64,000 nucleotides of DNA, taken from the NCBI RefSeq assembly GCF_040718835.1, contig NZ_JBFEFG010000274.1, positions 310,001 through 374,000 of the forward strand, in the 5' to 3' direction. Shown here piece by piece: positions 9,755-17,435 of the stretch (positions within the stretch are counted from its first letter, which is position 1; the number at the start of each line of letters is the position of its first letter). The notes beneath the pieces are model-generated. The model was not told the origin of the DNA. It did no database searches and was given only the letters and a program-made list of their open reading frames with translations. The DNA comes from Bremerella sp. JC817. Lineage in GTDB: Bacteria > Planctomycetota > Planctomycetia > Pirellulales > Pirellulaceae. The position numbers and the translations under genes were made by a program.

Positions 9755-10723
9755 TTAGGCTTCGCCACCCTTGAACAACTTACGCCCGAACAGCGGGCTG
9801 TACGAAGTCCAACGGCTGTCGCTGTTCACGTCGTCGGCCAGCAGGCGATCGAACCCATGCATGTGGGCGTCGAGGCTGTCGATGTAGTGCAGGGCCAACG
9901 CTTCGGCTGTCATCGGCACCTTGGGGCTGCCGTATTCCAGCTTGCCATGATGGCTGACCACCATGTGCTTGATGCGCAGGGCCAGTTCGTTCGGGAACGG
10001 TTCGCCGCTCAGCTTTTCCGAAGCGCGAACGAGCTGATCGACAATGCTCACACCACTGACCAGGTGCCCGATCAGTTGCCCTTCGTCGCTGTAGGCCAGC
10101 CCCTTGTCGCTGCTCAATTCGTCGACCTTGCCAATGTCGTGCAGCAGCACGCCGATCACCAGCAGGTCTTCATCGACCTGCGGATAAAACGGCACGATTG
10201 CCTTGGCCACCTTGGTCAAGCTGACGACGTGTTCGAGCAGACCACCTTCGTAGGCGTGATGATTTTTGACCGCGGCTGGCGAAGTGCGGAATCGGGCGAT
10301 CAACGCTTCGTCGATCAGGAAGCATTCGGCCAGATTTCGCAGGTGAATGTTCCGAATCGATCGCAACTGCTCCGACAGCTCTTGCAACAGGTCGTCGCGT
10401 CGCTGCGGGCTGATCTGCATGAAGTCGGACTCGTCGACGTCTTTCGCTTCGACCTTTTCGATATGCGAAACGATGACCTGCATCGAGCCGTTGTAATACT
10501 GTGAGGTTCCCTGGATGCGGACGTAGTCGCCATCCTCGAACCGCTTATAGACCGAATCGTTGGCGTTCCACATCATCGCGTTGACGATGCCGGTCTTGTC
10601 GGAGAGTTGCACCTGAAGATAGAGATTGCCTTGGCGGTTAGGCCGCAACTGCTTGCTGGAGGCGATGTAAACTTCGTTGATGCTTTCGTTTTCGCCGAGT
10701 TGCGTGACGCTTCGTCGTGCCAT
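9755..10723 (-). CDS. YhaM-like 3'-5' exoribonuclease (OB fold plus HD domain)
   Basis: 322 aa. An N-terminal nucleic-acid-binding OB fold (about 10-100, with LYLQVQLSDKTGIVNAMMW) is followed by an HD metal-dependent phosphohydrolase domain. Metal ligands are visible as HHAYEGGLLEHV, then LLHDIGK, then MVVSHHGKLEYGSP and DSLDAHMHGFD. This OB-HD order and length match Bacillus YhaM/CBF1-type exoribonucleases, which trim RNA or single-stranded DNA 3' ends. It is cytoplasmic. GGAACGAGG precedes the ATG. It is divergent from proS with about 240 bp between them. A general HD phosphohydrolase is the alternative reading, but the OB fold argues for nucleic acid. Confidence 0.88.
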   Translation of the reverse strand: MARRSVTQLGENESINEVYIASSKQLRPNRQGNLYLQVQLSDKTGIVNAMMWNANDSVYKRFEDGDYVRIQGTSQYYNGSMQVIVSHIEKVEAKDVDESDFMQISPQRRDDLLQELSEQLRSIRNIHLRNLAECFLIDEALIARFRTSPAAVKNHHAYEGGLLEHVVSLTKVAKAIVPFYPQVDEDLLVIGVLLHDIGKVDELSSDKGLAYSDEGQLIGHLVSGVSIVDQLVRASEKLSGEPFPNELALRIKHMVVSHHGKLEYGSPKVPMTAEALALHYIDSLDAHMHGFDRLLADDVNSDSRWTSYSPLFGRKLFKGGEA

Positions 10724-10947
10724 CCTCGTTCCTGCCTTCTCTAGTCTTCGCTCTGTTTTCTGTTTCGATCACTCCCCCGGAGAGGGATGATGGAGGCGAT
10801 TCTAGGTTCACCCTGCATTCCCAACAAGGTCCCGCCAAACAGGTTGCACGCAGCCACATAGGGACCTCGGCTGTCCCCACCTTCGAGAATTTTTTAGAAT
10901 GCGTCTCCTCCCAACCGGAGGATGCGCGCCCTTTTAACGTTTCCGAA

Positions 10948-10953
10948 TATAGG
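10948..10953 (+). promoter_or_regulatory. candidate -10 element, leaderless proS transcript
   Basis: TATAGG ends seven bases before the ATG at 10961. That spacing would put the transcription start at the initiation codon. No clear -35 box is seen, so this is tentative. Confidence 0.35.
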
Positions 10954-10960
10954 CAGACTC

Positions 10961-12487
10961 ATGGCCAAAGCGCCCCAGAACGCAATTAGCCCGTCCCGAG
11001 AGGTCGATTATCCCGAATGGTATCAACAGGTCATCAAGGCCGCTGACCTGGCGGAAGTCTCGCCGGTTCGTGGCTGCATGGTCATTAAGCCCTGGGGCTG
11101 GGGTATCTGGGAAAATATGCAGAAAGTCCTCGATGGCATGTTCAAGGACACCGGCCACGAGAACGCCTATTTCCCGCTATTTATTCCGATGAGCTTCCTG
11201 GAAAAGGAAGCCGAGCATGTCGAAGGCTTCGCCAAAGAATGTGCCGTCGTCACGCATCACCGCCTGGAACCAGGTCCGGACGGTGGTCTGGTCCCGGCTG
11301 GCAAGCTGGACGAACCGCTGATCGTGCGGCCCACCAGCGAAACGATTATTGGTGCCATGTATGCGAAGTGGGTTCAGTCGTATCGGGATCTACCGATCCT
11401 GATCAATCAGTGGGCAAACGTGGTCCGCTGGGAACTTCGTACGCGGATGTTTCTGCGAACGGCCGAGTTTCTCTGGCAGGAAGGGCACACCGCCCATGCC
11501 ACGAAGGAAGAAGCTTTGGAAGAGACCCGCAAGATGCTCGAGGTCTACGCCGACTTCGCGGAAAACTACATGGCAATGCCGGTGATCAAGGGCGAAAAGC
11601 CAACCTGGGAACGCTTCCCAGGGGCGGACTTGACCGTCAGCATCGAAGCCATGATGCAGGACCGCAAAGCACTGCAGGCCGGCACCTCGCATTTCCTGGG
11701 ACAGAACTTCTCGAAGGCTCAGGAAATCAAATTTCAATCGGCTGAAGGCACCGAAGAGTTCGCCTGGACGACCTCGTGGGGCGTCTCGACGCGTCTGGTG
11801 GGCGGCTTGATCATGACCCACAGCGACGACGACGGGCTGGTCATTCCACCGCGTCTGGCACCGAAGCATATCGTGATCCTGCCGATCTATCGCAACGACG
11901 AAGAGAAGGCCGCGGTCCTCGAATACTGCAAGACTCTGGAAGCCAACCTGAAGGCTCAGTCGTACGACCAATCGCCGATTCGCGTCATGATCGACGACCG
12001 CGATCTGCGGGGTGGTGAGAAGACCTGGTATCACATCAAGCGTGGCGTTCCGGTCCGAGTTGAAGTTGGCCCGCGCGACGTTGCTTCAGGCAGCGTGTTC
12101 GTCGGTCGTCGCGATCAGACTCCGAAGGAAAAGCAGGGCATCCCGGTCGACAAGTTCGTGGCCGAGATTGCTTCGACACTGACCGAGATGCAGAACAACT
12201 TGTTCGAGAAAGCGAAGAAGCTGCGGGAAGACAACACGCGGACGATCGACAGCGTCGACGAGCTCAAGAAGTGGTTCACGCCAAAGAGCAAGAACGCGGA
12301 GAAGCCAGAGATCCACGGCGGCTTTGCCATGGTGCATTGTGCCGACGTGCCGGAGGTGGAAGAAGAGCTGAAGAAGCTGAAGCTGACGGCTCGCTGCATT
12401 CCGGTCGACGCCCCGGAAGAGCCAGGCAAGTGCCTCTTCACCGGCCAGGACGTTACGCGTCGAATGGTGATCGCCAAAGCCTATTAA
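10961..12487 (+). CDS. proS: prolyl-tRNA synthetase (archaeal/eukaryotic-like type)
   Basis: Class II aminoacyl-tRNA synthetase that charges tRNA-Pro. The short form (508 aa from this start) lacks the editing insertion of the E. coli enzyme. Recognisable blocks are VRGCMVIKPWGWGIWENMQ, VRPTSETIIGAMYAKWVQSYRDLPI, RTRMFLRTAEFLWQEGHTAH, then the C-terminal anticodon-binding domain and the terminal zinc-like domain ending in KAY, characteristic of this subtype. I place the start at MAKAPQNA, where family homology begins. An upstream in-frame ATG at 10922 adds 13 residues but GGAGG abuts it with no spacer. A strong bidirectional terminator follows the gene. Confidence 0.96.
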   Translation: MAKAPQNAISPSREVDYPEWYQQVIKAADLAEVSPVRGCMVIKPWGWGIWENMQKVLDGMFKDTGHENAYFPLFIPMSFLEKEAEHVEGFAKECAVVTHHRLEPGPDGGLVPAGKLDEPLIVRPTSETIIGAMYAKWVQSYRDLPILINQWANVVRWELRTRMFLRTAEFLWQEGHTAHATKEEALEETRKMLEVYADFAENYMAMPVIKGEKPTWERFPGADLTVSIEAMMQDRKALQAGTSHFLGQNFSKAQEIKFQSAEGTEEFAWTTSWGVSTRLVGGLIMTHSDDDGLVIPPRLAPKHIVILPIYRNDEEKAAVLEYCKTLEANLKAQSYDQSPIRVMIDDRDLRGGEKTWYHIKRGVPVRVEVGPRDVASGSVFVGRRDQTPKEKQGIPVDKFVAEIASTLTEMQNNLFEKAKKLREDNTRTIDSVDELKKWFTPKSKNAEKPEIHGGFAMVHCADVPEVEEELKKLKLTARCIPVDAPEEPGKCLFTGQDVTRRMVIAKAY

Positions 12488-12514
12488 GGGCTTTGGTTCT
12501 CGACCGACAAGAAA

Positions 12515-12549
12515 CAAAAACGGGTGCGAATCATCGCACCCGTTTTTTT
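12515..12549. terminator. bidirectional Rho-independent terminator
   Basis: Perfect 9-bp stem CGGGTGCGA/TCGCACCCG around the tetraloop ATCA, flanked by AAAAA on the left and TTTTTTT on the right. It ends both proS and the convergent DUF1559 gene. Confidence 0.9.
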
Positions 12550-12575
12550 GTTGGCTCTGTGTTGGTATTCGGCGA

Positions 12576-13598
12576 CTAGAAGGCCGTTTCGTCCAGAACG
12601 GTGCCGTCCGACATGGCGGAAAGCTGCATCCAGACGTTGTTGTCGATGGTCAGGGTCAGCGACTTCACCGAGCCGTCACCCATAACAACCTGCTCGACGT
12701 TGTGTGGCGTGCAGGCACTTCGCTCGAGGCTGTTGATTGGCTGCCTCGAAATGTAGGTCGGAGCAAATAATTTGGAAGGAGGAATGGTGCCGCCAGGCTT
12801 ATAGCCGTCGTCGTCTTTGGTCGTGGTCGTGGTGTAGCTGCTGGTTGGATAAACGCCAATCAGAGCCGAACGAGCGTTGCCCGAGGTGATGAACGCAGGC
12901 TCACCCGAGTTGGTGTTCGTTGTATTACCACCGGTGAAACCAGCAGCCGTGACTTCACCCACCATGACCGTGTTGGACAAACCGTCCTTCACCTTGGCTA
13001 GGTTCGTGGCGAAGTCGGGACGGAAGATGCCACCCAGATCGATCTTTTGATCGTGATAGTTCGGATTGGAAGTGGAGTCAAAGAACGCTGGGCGGGCAGT
13101 GCTACCAGCAACCGACGTCGAGCTACTACTGTTCCACTGCTGCTGAGCCAGACCCGACAGGTAACCTTCCGAACCGGCATAGTTCGAGATCCCGATGTTG
13201 CCGGTAGCGGCAGTATTGCCCATTTCTGGATCGGATGGGCAAACCAGGATATCGAGCTGCTGGCTCAAAAACGTCTGGCCAGCGGCGGAAGTCGTGAAGT
13301 CGAGATTCTCGTACAGGTTGCCCTGTTCCAGCTCAGGGAGAATCTTCGAGACCCAGGTGAAATAGTTGGGATCGACAGCGACTGGCAAGTTTTGCTTCTG
13401 CGTCGAGAAGTTGGCCAGGGCGAGACCGATGTTTTTCAGATTGTTCTGGCACTGGGCGCGACGGGCAGCTTCACGAGCGGCCTGGACTGCTGGCAGGGTC
13501 AATCCGACCAAGATGCCAATGATGGCGATCACCACTAACAATTCAACAAGCGTAAAACCGCGACGCGCAACACGAGCGCGAGAAACATAACTGTTCAT
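12576..13598 (-). CDS. DUF1559 prepilin-like protein
   Basis: 340 aa from ATG at 13598, which has AAGG nine bases upstream; the longer frame to 13634 lacks support. The N-terminus has a type IV prepilin signature: a basic leader, [26 protein letters not shown] cleavage and helix, then [17 protein letters not shown]. The rest is a beta-rich pseudopilin-like body with VCPSDPE and [12 protein letters not shown]-terminal H-x9-DG motif ([12 protein letters not shown]) follows. DUF1559 proteins are greatly expanded in planctomycetes. Their function is not established, but cell-surface or pseudopilus placement follows from the signal. Of the three copies here it has the most divergent body and lacks the HNYHD motif. 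Confidence 0.93.
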   Translation of the reverse strand: MNSYVSRARVARRGFTLVELLVVIAIIGILVGLTLPAVQAAREAARRAQCQNNLKNIGLALANFSTQKQNLPVAVDPNYFTWVSKILPELEQGNLYENLDFTTSAAGQTFLSQQLDILVCPSDPEMGNTAATGNIGISNYAGSEGYLSGLAQQQWNSSSSTSVAGSTARPAFFDSTSNPNYHDQKIDLGGIFRPDFATNLAKVKDGLSNTVMVGEVTAAGFTGGNTTNTNSGEPAFITSGNARSALIGVYPTSSYTTTTTKDDDGYKPGGTIPPSKLFAPTYISRQPINSLERSACTPHNVEQVVMGDGSVKSLTLTIDNNVWMQLSAMSDGTVLDETAF

Positions 13599-14163
13599 TC
13601 GAATAGACCTTCCGGGCGAGTCGTGAGCCGGCACAAGACAAGGAGAGGCTAGAAAGCTGGCTGCATTCCTTTTGTTCTTGGATTGTTACCCAATCACTCT
13701 CAAAACTCAAGTGATTTGTCGACTTACGATCCCCTCCGTTGACTTTTCGGCGAAATCGAGCCTCCTTACCCCACCATTGACGTGGCATTTACGCCCAAAA
13801 ACGAGCCGGTACCTCGCCAAATGGCAACCTAGTGAATCTAGGATGACTTTTTGGATATCGCAAAGATGTCGGGGCAAATATAGCGAACTCAATTTCCGCG
13901 CCGGCTGTATCGATAAACCAACTAAACCTGGACTAGCTGCGAGACGCTACGCAAGCCGTTTCGTGCCTCTTGGCGGCGATAGATCCTTCGGTTTTGCCCT
14001 GACCGGCAAGCGACCGCTGGGATCAAAAAAGAGGAACGAAGGGGGAAGCGTAAGTTTTTTACCCGCCCCGAATGGACACGGGCGTTTAGGCAACCGAGCG
14101 GCGGGTTGGGTAATTCGCGTTTTGGACGCTCACGAATTCCTGGGAATTGGAGGGAGTTTTACG
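13599..14163. other. long divergent intergenic region upstream of the porin
   Basis: This is 565 bp between the leftward DUF1559 gene and the porin. The porin frame stays open back to 13672, but that stretch has no protein character and precedes a perfect ribosome binding site and signal peptide. A 7-bp inverted repeat ACCCGCC (14061-14067)/GGCGGGT (14100-14106), preceded by a T-run, lies in the presumed 5' leader. It may be a regulatory hairpin; no known riboswitch was recognised. Confidence 0.45.
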
Positions 14164-15513
14164 ATGAAAATGGATTGGAAGGCCGCCATGTTGGCAGCCG
14201 CAATGATGGTCGGCGGTTCGACCGTCGCTTCGGCTCAGGAAGCTGGTTACTACGGTGCCAGCCAAGTGAGCTATAACGCAATCGCATCGGATTGCGGATG
14301 TGCAGCCGATTCCACCGTCTGCGGCGACGCTCTGACGTGTGGTTCGGATGTTGGTGGTTGCTACAGCGATTGCTGCTGTGGTGGCATGGACTGGTTCGGT
14401 TGCTGTGAACACGGCGATCCCTGGACTCTGTTCGGTGAAAACGACTGTGGCGTGACGATTGGTGGTTGGATTTCGGGTGGTTACTACGGTAACTTCCGCG
14501 GCGTCAACACCAACAACGGTAACGCTCCTGTTGCTTTCCGTCAGATCTCGAACGCTCCAACCGTCAATCAAGTTTGGTTGTACGCTGAAAAGGCCGCTGA
14601 CGCCGAAACCTACTGCTTCGACCTCGGTTACCGAGTTGACGCTGTTTGGGGTGCTGACGGTCCTGACACCCAGGCTTTCGGTTACGGCGATCGTTACCGC
14701 TGGGACAACCGTTGGAACACTGCTGAAACCGCTGCGGGCGAAGCCCTCTACGGTTCGGCTATTCCACAGGCTTACCTGACCGCCGCTTGGGGCGACTGGG
14801 AAGTTAAGGTCGGTCACTTCTACACCATCATTGGTTACGAAGTGGTTCAAGCTCCCGACAACTTCTTCACCTCGTACGCCTACACGATGAACTACGGCGA
14901 ACCGTTCACCCACGGCGGTGTGCTCGCTACCTACAGTGGTATCGAAAACACCACGCTTTGGGGCGGTTACGTCCAAGGCTGGGACACGGCATTCGACAAC
15001 TGGGAAGGTCAAGCGACGTTCCTGGGTGGTATCAGCCGTGACCTTTCGGACAGCACCACCATCACTTGGGCGGTCAACGCCGGTGACTGGGGCAAGACCA
15101 ATGGTGGCAACATCTACATGAACAGCTTCGTGCTGACTCATGACATTGGTTGTGGCTACAGCTACGTCTTCCAGCACGACTTGGGCATTCAGTCCAACTT
15201 GGGTGCTGCTGAAAACGCTTACTGGTACGGTGTCAATCAGTACCTGTTCAAGGAAATCAACGACTGCTGGTCGGCTGGTATCCGTGCTGAATGGTTCTGT
15301 GACGAAGATGGAGCCCGAGTCGGTTACGGCCCAGGTAGCTACTACGCCACGACCGTCGGCTTGAACTGGAAGCCAACAGCAAACATCACCGTTCGTCCTG
15401 AAGTTCGCTTCGAGAAGTTCGACGGCATCTATGGCAACACTCAGACGCCATACGCCGAAGGCACTCACGACGACTGTGTGTTCTACGGTTTCGACGCCAT
15501 CTTCACCTTCTAA
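14164..15513 (+). CDS. cysteine-rich outer-membrane beta-barrel porin
   Basis: 449 aa. ATG at 14164 follows a strong GGAGGGAG. A signal peptide (1-24, cleavage near ASA-QE) precedes a short N-terminal segment holding ten cysteines between residues 44 and 81. Then comes a long region of aromatic, alternating strands (GGWISGGYYGNF, YCFDLGYRVDAVWG, WEVKVGHFYTIIGYEV) ending in DAIFTF, a classic terminal-Phe barrel signature. It matches the planctomycete OmpL-like beta-barrel porin-2 group. It should form a pore in the outer membrane. The cysteines suggest disulfide cross-linking on the periplasmic side, an inference. Codon usage is strongly biased (GGT, GCT, AAC), as in highly expressed genes. 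A strong terminator follows. Confidence 0.9.
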   Translation: MKMDWKAAMLAAAMMVGGSTVASAQEAGYYGASQVSYNAIASDCGCAADSTVCGDALTCGSDVGGCYSDCCCGGMDWFGCCEHGDPWTLFGENDCGVTIGGWISGGYYGNFRGVNTNNGNAPVAFRQISNAPTVNQVWLYAEKAADAETYCFDLGYRVDAVWGADGPDTQAFGYGDRYRWDNRWNTAETAAGEALYGSAIPQAYLTAAWGDWEVKVGHFYTIIGYEVVQAPDNFFTSYAYTMNYGEPFTHGGVLATYSGIENTTLWGGYVQGWDTAFDNWEGQATFLGGISRDLSDSTTITWAVNAGDWGKTNGGNIYMNSFVLTHDIGCGYSYVFQHDLGIQSNLGAAENAYWYGVNQYLFKEINDCWSAGIRAEWFCDEDGARVGYGPGSYYATTVGLNWKPTANITVRPEVRFEKFDGIYGNTQTPYAEGTHDDCVFYGFDAIFTF

Positions 15514-15540
15514 GGTGTAGACCAGTCGAAAGACGCATAA

Positions 15541-15580
15541 GAGAAGCCGCGGGTGGCAACATCCGCGGCTTCTCTTTTTC
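15541..15580 (+). terminator. strong Rho-independent terminator of the porin gene
   Basis: GAGAAGCCGCGG.. pairs with ..CCGCGGCTTCTC in a 14-bp stem closed by a short loop, then TTTTTC. It lies 27 bp after the porin stop codon. Confidence 0.93.
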
Positions 15581-15640
15581 TTGTACACTGATCCGAATCT
15601 CGCCCCTCAGATCGCGCCGCCCCCTCGGAAGGAAACTATT

Positions 15641-16177
15641 TTGGGAGACATCTCGGAGCCTCGCCTGGTCTTGCCGATCGTCGCCGCCTTCAGCCGCTAT
15701 CCCGAAGCACTCGCCTGGGGTCGCACGGAAGCCGAAGCGATGTGGGGCCCGATCGCCCTGCAAAGCGATCCATTTCTGCTGACCGAGACCACTTACTACG
15801 ACGAAGAGATGGGACCAGGCCAACGGAAACAGTTCTGGGCCTTCGCCCCGATTCGCTCTCCGGAAGAATTGCCGGCCTGGAAACACCAATCCAACGCGTG
15901 CGAAGTTCGCTATGCCGATCTGAAACAATGGCCAGAACCGCGACCACTGAATCTCGATCCTGGCTACATTTCCGAAGCAAAGCTGGTGCTGGCCACGACC
16001 AAAGATCGTGATCACCGCATTTATCTTCGAGATGGGATCTACGCCGAGGTCACTTTGCACTACCGGCGAAAGGCCTGGACGTCTTGGCCATGGACCTATC
16101 CCGACTACCAGCGAGCCGAGTATCACGCCTTTTTTGACCGTTGTCGTCTCTACCTCCGAGAGCAACTGGCTCGATAG
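15641..16177 (+). CDS. DUF4416 family protein
   Basis: 178 aa. I use TTG at 15641, because GGAAGGA lies seven bases upstream and the protein then begins GDISEPRLVLPIVAAFS, as expected for the family; the open frame extends to 15581 but runs into the porin terminator. DUF4416 proteins are small soluble proteins of unknown function. Visible features are TETTYYDEEMGPG in the first half and LRDGIYAEVTLHYRRKAWTSWPWTYPDY near the C-terminus, both typical of the group. It sits just before the glycan genes at 16269 but is separated from them by about 90 bp. Confidence 0.82.
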   Translation: MGDISEPRLVLPIVAAFSRYPEALAWGRTEAEAMWGPIALQSDPFLLTETTYYDEEMGPGQRKQFWAFAPIRSPEELPAWKHQSNACEVRYADLKQWPEPRPLNLDPGYISEAKLVLATTKDRDHRIYLRDGIYAEVTLHYRRKAWTSWPWTYPDYQRAEYHAFFDRCRLYLREQLAR

Positions 16178-16268
16178 AACCGAATTGCGGGACTACGATT
16201 TGCCTTCCTTTGGAATAGAATGGACGTTTCCCTATTCCGTCAGCTTCTCGATTTCGTAGGAAACATTC

Positions 16269-17435
16269 GTGGTGTGGAGCCCCAGCGTTGCGTTGGCATT
16301 TGTGGTCGCGGCTATCTTACCGGGACTCATTATTTCGCTGATCACCACCTCGCTTGTTCGCCGCTGGGCCCCGCGGCTTGGCCTGGTCGATCTTCCGAAT
16401 GAACGGAAAGTTCACGTCACGCCCACACCTTTGGGTGGCGGCATTGGTATCTGGACAGGCCTCGTCGTTCCGTTCGCCATCGCCCAACTGATCGTCTGGT
16501 ATGCCACTCAGCACCCTGATCTCACCTTCAGCACACCGATTCTGCAGAAGGCTTGGGACTTTGCTCAGCCTCATTTGGCCGGCTATCAAGCCAAAGCGAT
16601 GTCGCTCTGGACGCTAATCACATTGGCGACGGTGTTGGCGGTCGTCGGACTTTTGGACGATTTGACCGGACTCGGCTGGAAAATTCGCCTCGCGGTGCAG
16701 TTTGCTGTCGCGTCGATCGTGGTCTGGTTTCTCGATTGGAAACTCAGCTTTTTCCTCGATATCCCACTGCTGCCCGATATTGTCACGCTGTTTTGGATTG
16801 TCGCGTTGATCAATTCGTTCAACATGCTCGACAACATGGATGGCCTCTCGGCCGGTATCGCCGGCATCGGTTCGTTCATGCTTGCGTCGGTTTTGCTGCT
16901 CGCTCCAGATCCAGCTACCGCCGGTCCTCAACTTTTTGTTGGGGGATTTTTGTTGGTACTGACCGGGTCGATTCTTGGCTTTCTCTATCACAACCGTCCA
17001 CCAGCCAAGATTTTTATGGGGGACGCGGGCAGTTATTTGATCGGATTTTGCATGGCCGTCATGACAATCCTGGCGACCTTTGGCAGTTATAAGGACAACC
17101 GCCAGCATGCGATCCTCGCACCGCTGTGCATTCTGGCGGTTCCGCTCTACGACTTGATCACGGTCCTTTACATTCGCCTGCGAGAAGGTCGCAGTCCGTT
17201 TCAGGCCGACAAATGCCATTTCTCGCATCGTCTGGTCGAGATGGGCTTTTCCAAAACCAGCGCTGTTCTGGTGATCTATTTGTTGACGATGACCTGCGGC
17301 CTCGGTGCGATGCTGCTGCATCAGGTCGATCGTGTAGGTGCCGTGCTGGTGCTGATGTTAGTGTTTTGCGTGCTCTGTTTGATCGCGCTGATCGAGCGAG
17401 CCGCCCGCCGCAAAGAACGGAATCGAGCCGAGTAA
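16269..17435 (+). CDS. undecaprenyl-phosphate sugar-1-phosphate transferase (WecA/TagO-like)
   Basis: Multi-pass membrane protein of 388 aa in the MraY/WecA superfamily. It transfers a sugar 1-phosphate, usually GlcNAc-1-P, from UDP-sugar to undecaprenyl phosphate and so starts a glycan chain. Signatures: LVDLPNERKVHVTPTPLGGGIGI, VVGLLDDLTGLGWKIRL (Asp pair), NMLDNMDGLSAGIAG, KIFMGDAGSYLIGF, and the carbohydrate-recognition stretch CHFSHRLVEMGFS. About ten hydrophobic helices. GTG start at 16269 with TAGGA upstream. Its stop overlaps the start of the next gene (TAAATG), so translation is probably coupled to the polymerase gene. A role in exopolysaccharide or O-antigen-like synthesis is inferred from that pairing. 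Confidence 0.92.
   Translation: MVWSPSVALAFVVAAILPGLIISLITTSLVRRWAPRLGLVDLPNERKVHVTPTPLGGGIGIWTGLVVPFAIAQLIVWYATQHPDLTFSTPILQKAWDFAQPHLAGYQAKAMSLWTLITLATVLAVVGLLDDLTGLGWKIRLAVQFAVASIVVWFLDWKLSFFLDIPLLPDIVTLFWIVALINSFNMLDNMDGLSAGIAGIGSFMLASVLLLAPDPATAGPQLFVGGFLLVLTGSILGFLYHNRPPAKIFMGDAGSYLIGFCMAVMTILATFGSYKDNRQHAILAPLCILAVPLYDLITVLYIRLREGRSPFQADKCHFSHRLVEMGFSKTSAVLVIYLLTMTCGLGAMLLHQVDRVGAVLVLMLVFCVLCLIALIERAARRKERNRAE

Noticed and set aside
13672..14163. 164-codon upstream extension of the porin frame
   Set aside because: It precedes a perfect ribosome binding site and signal peptide and shows no protein character.
14086..15588. 500-codon frame opposite the porin
   Set aside because: Low-complexity Val/Thr/Ala composition arising from the porin codon bias; no signal peptide or start signal.
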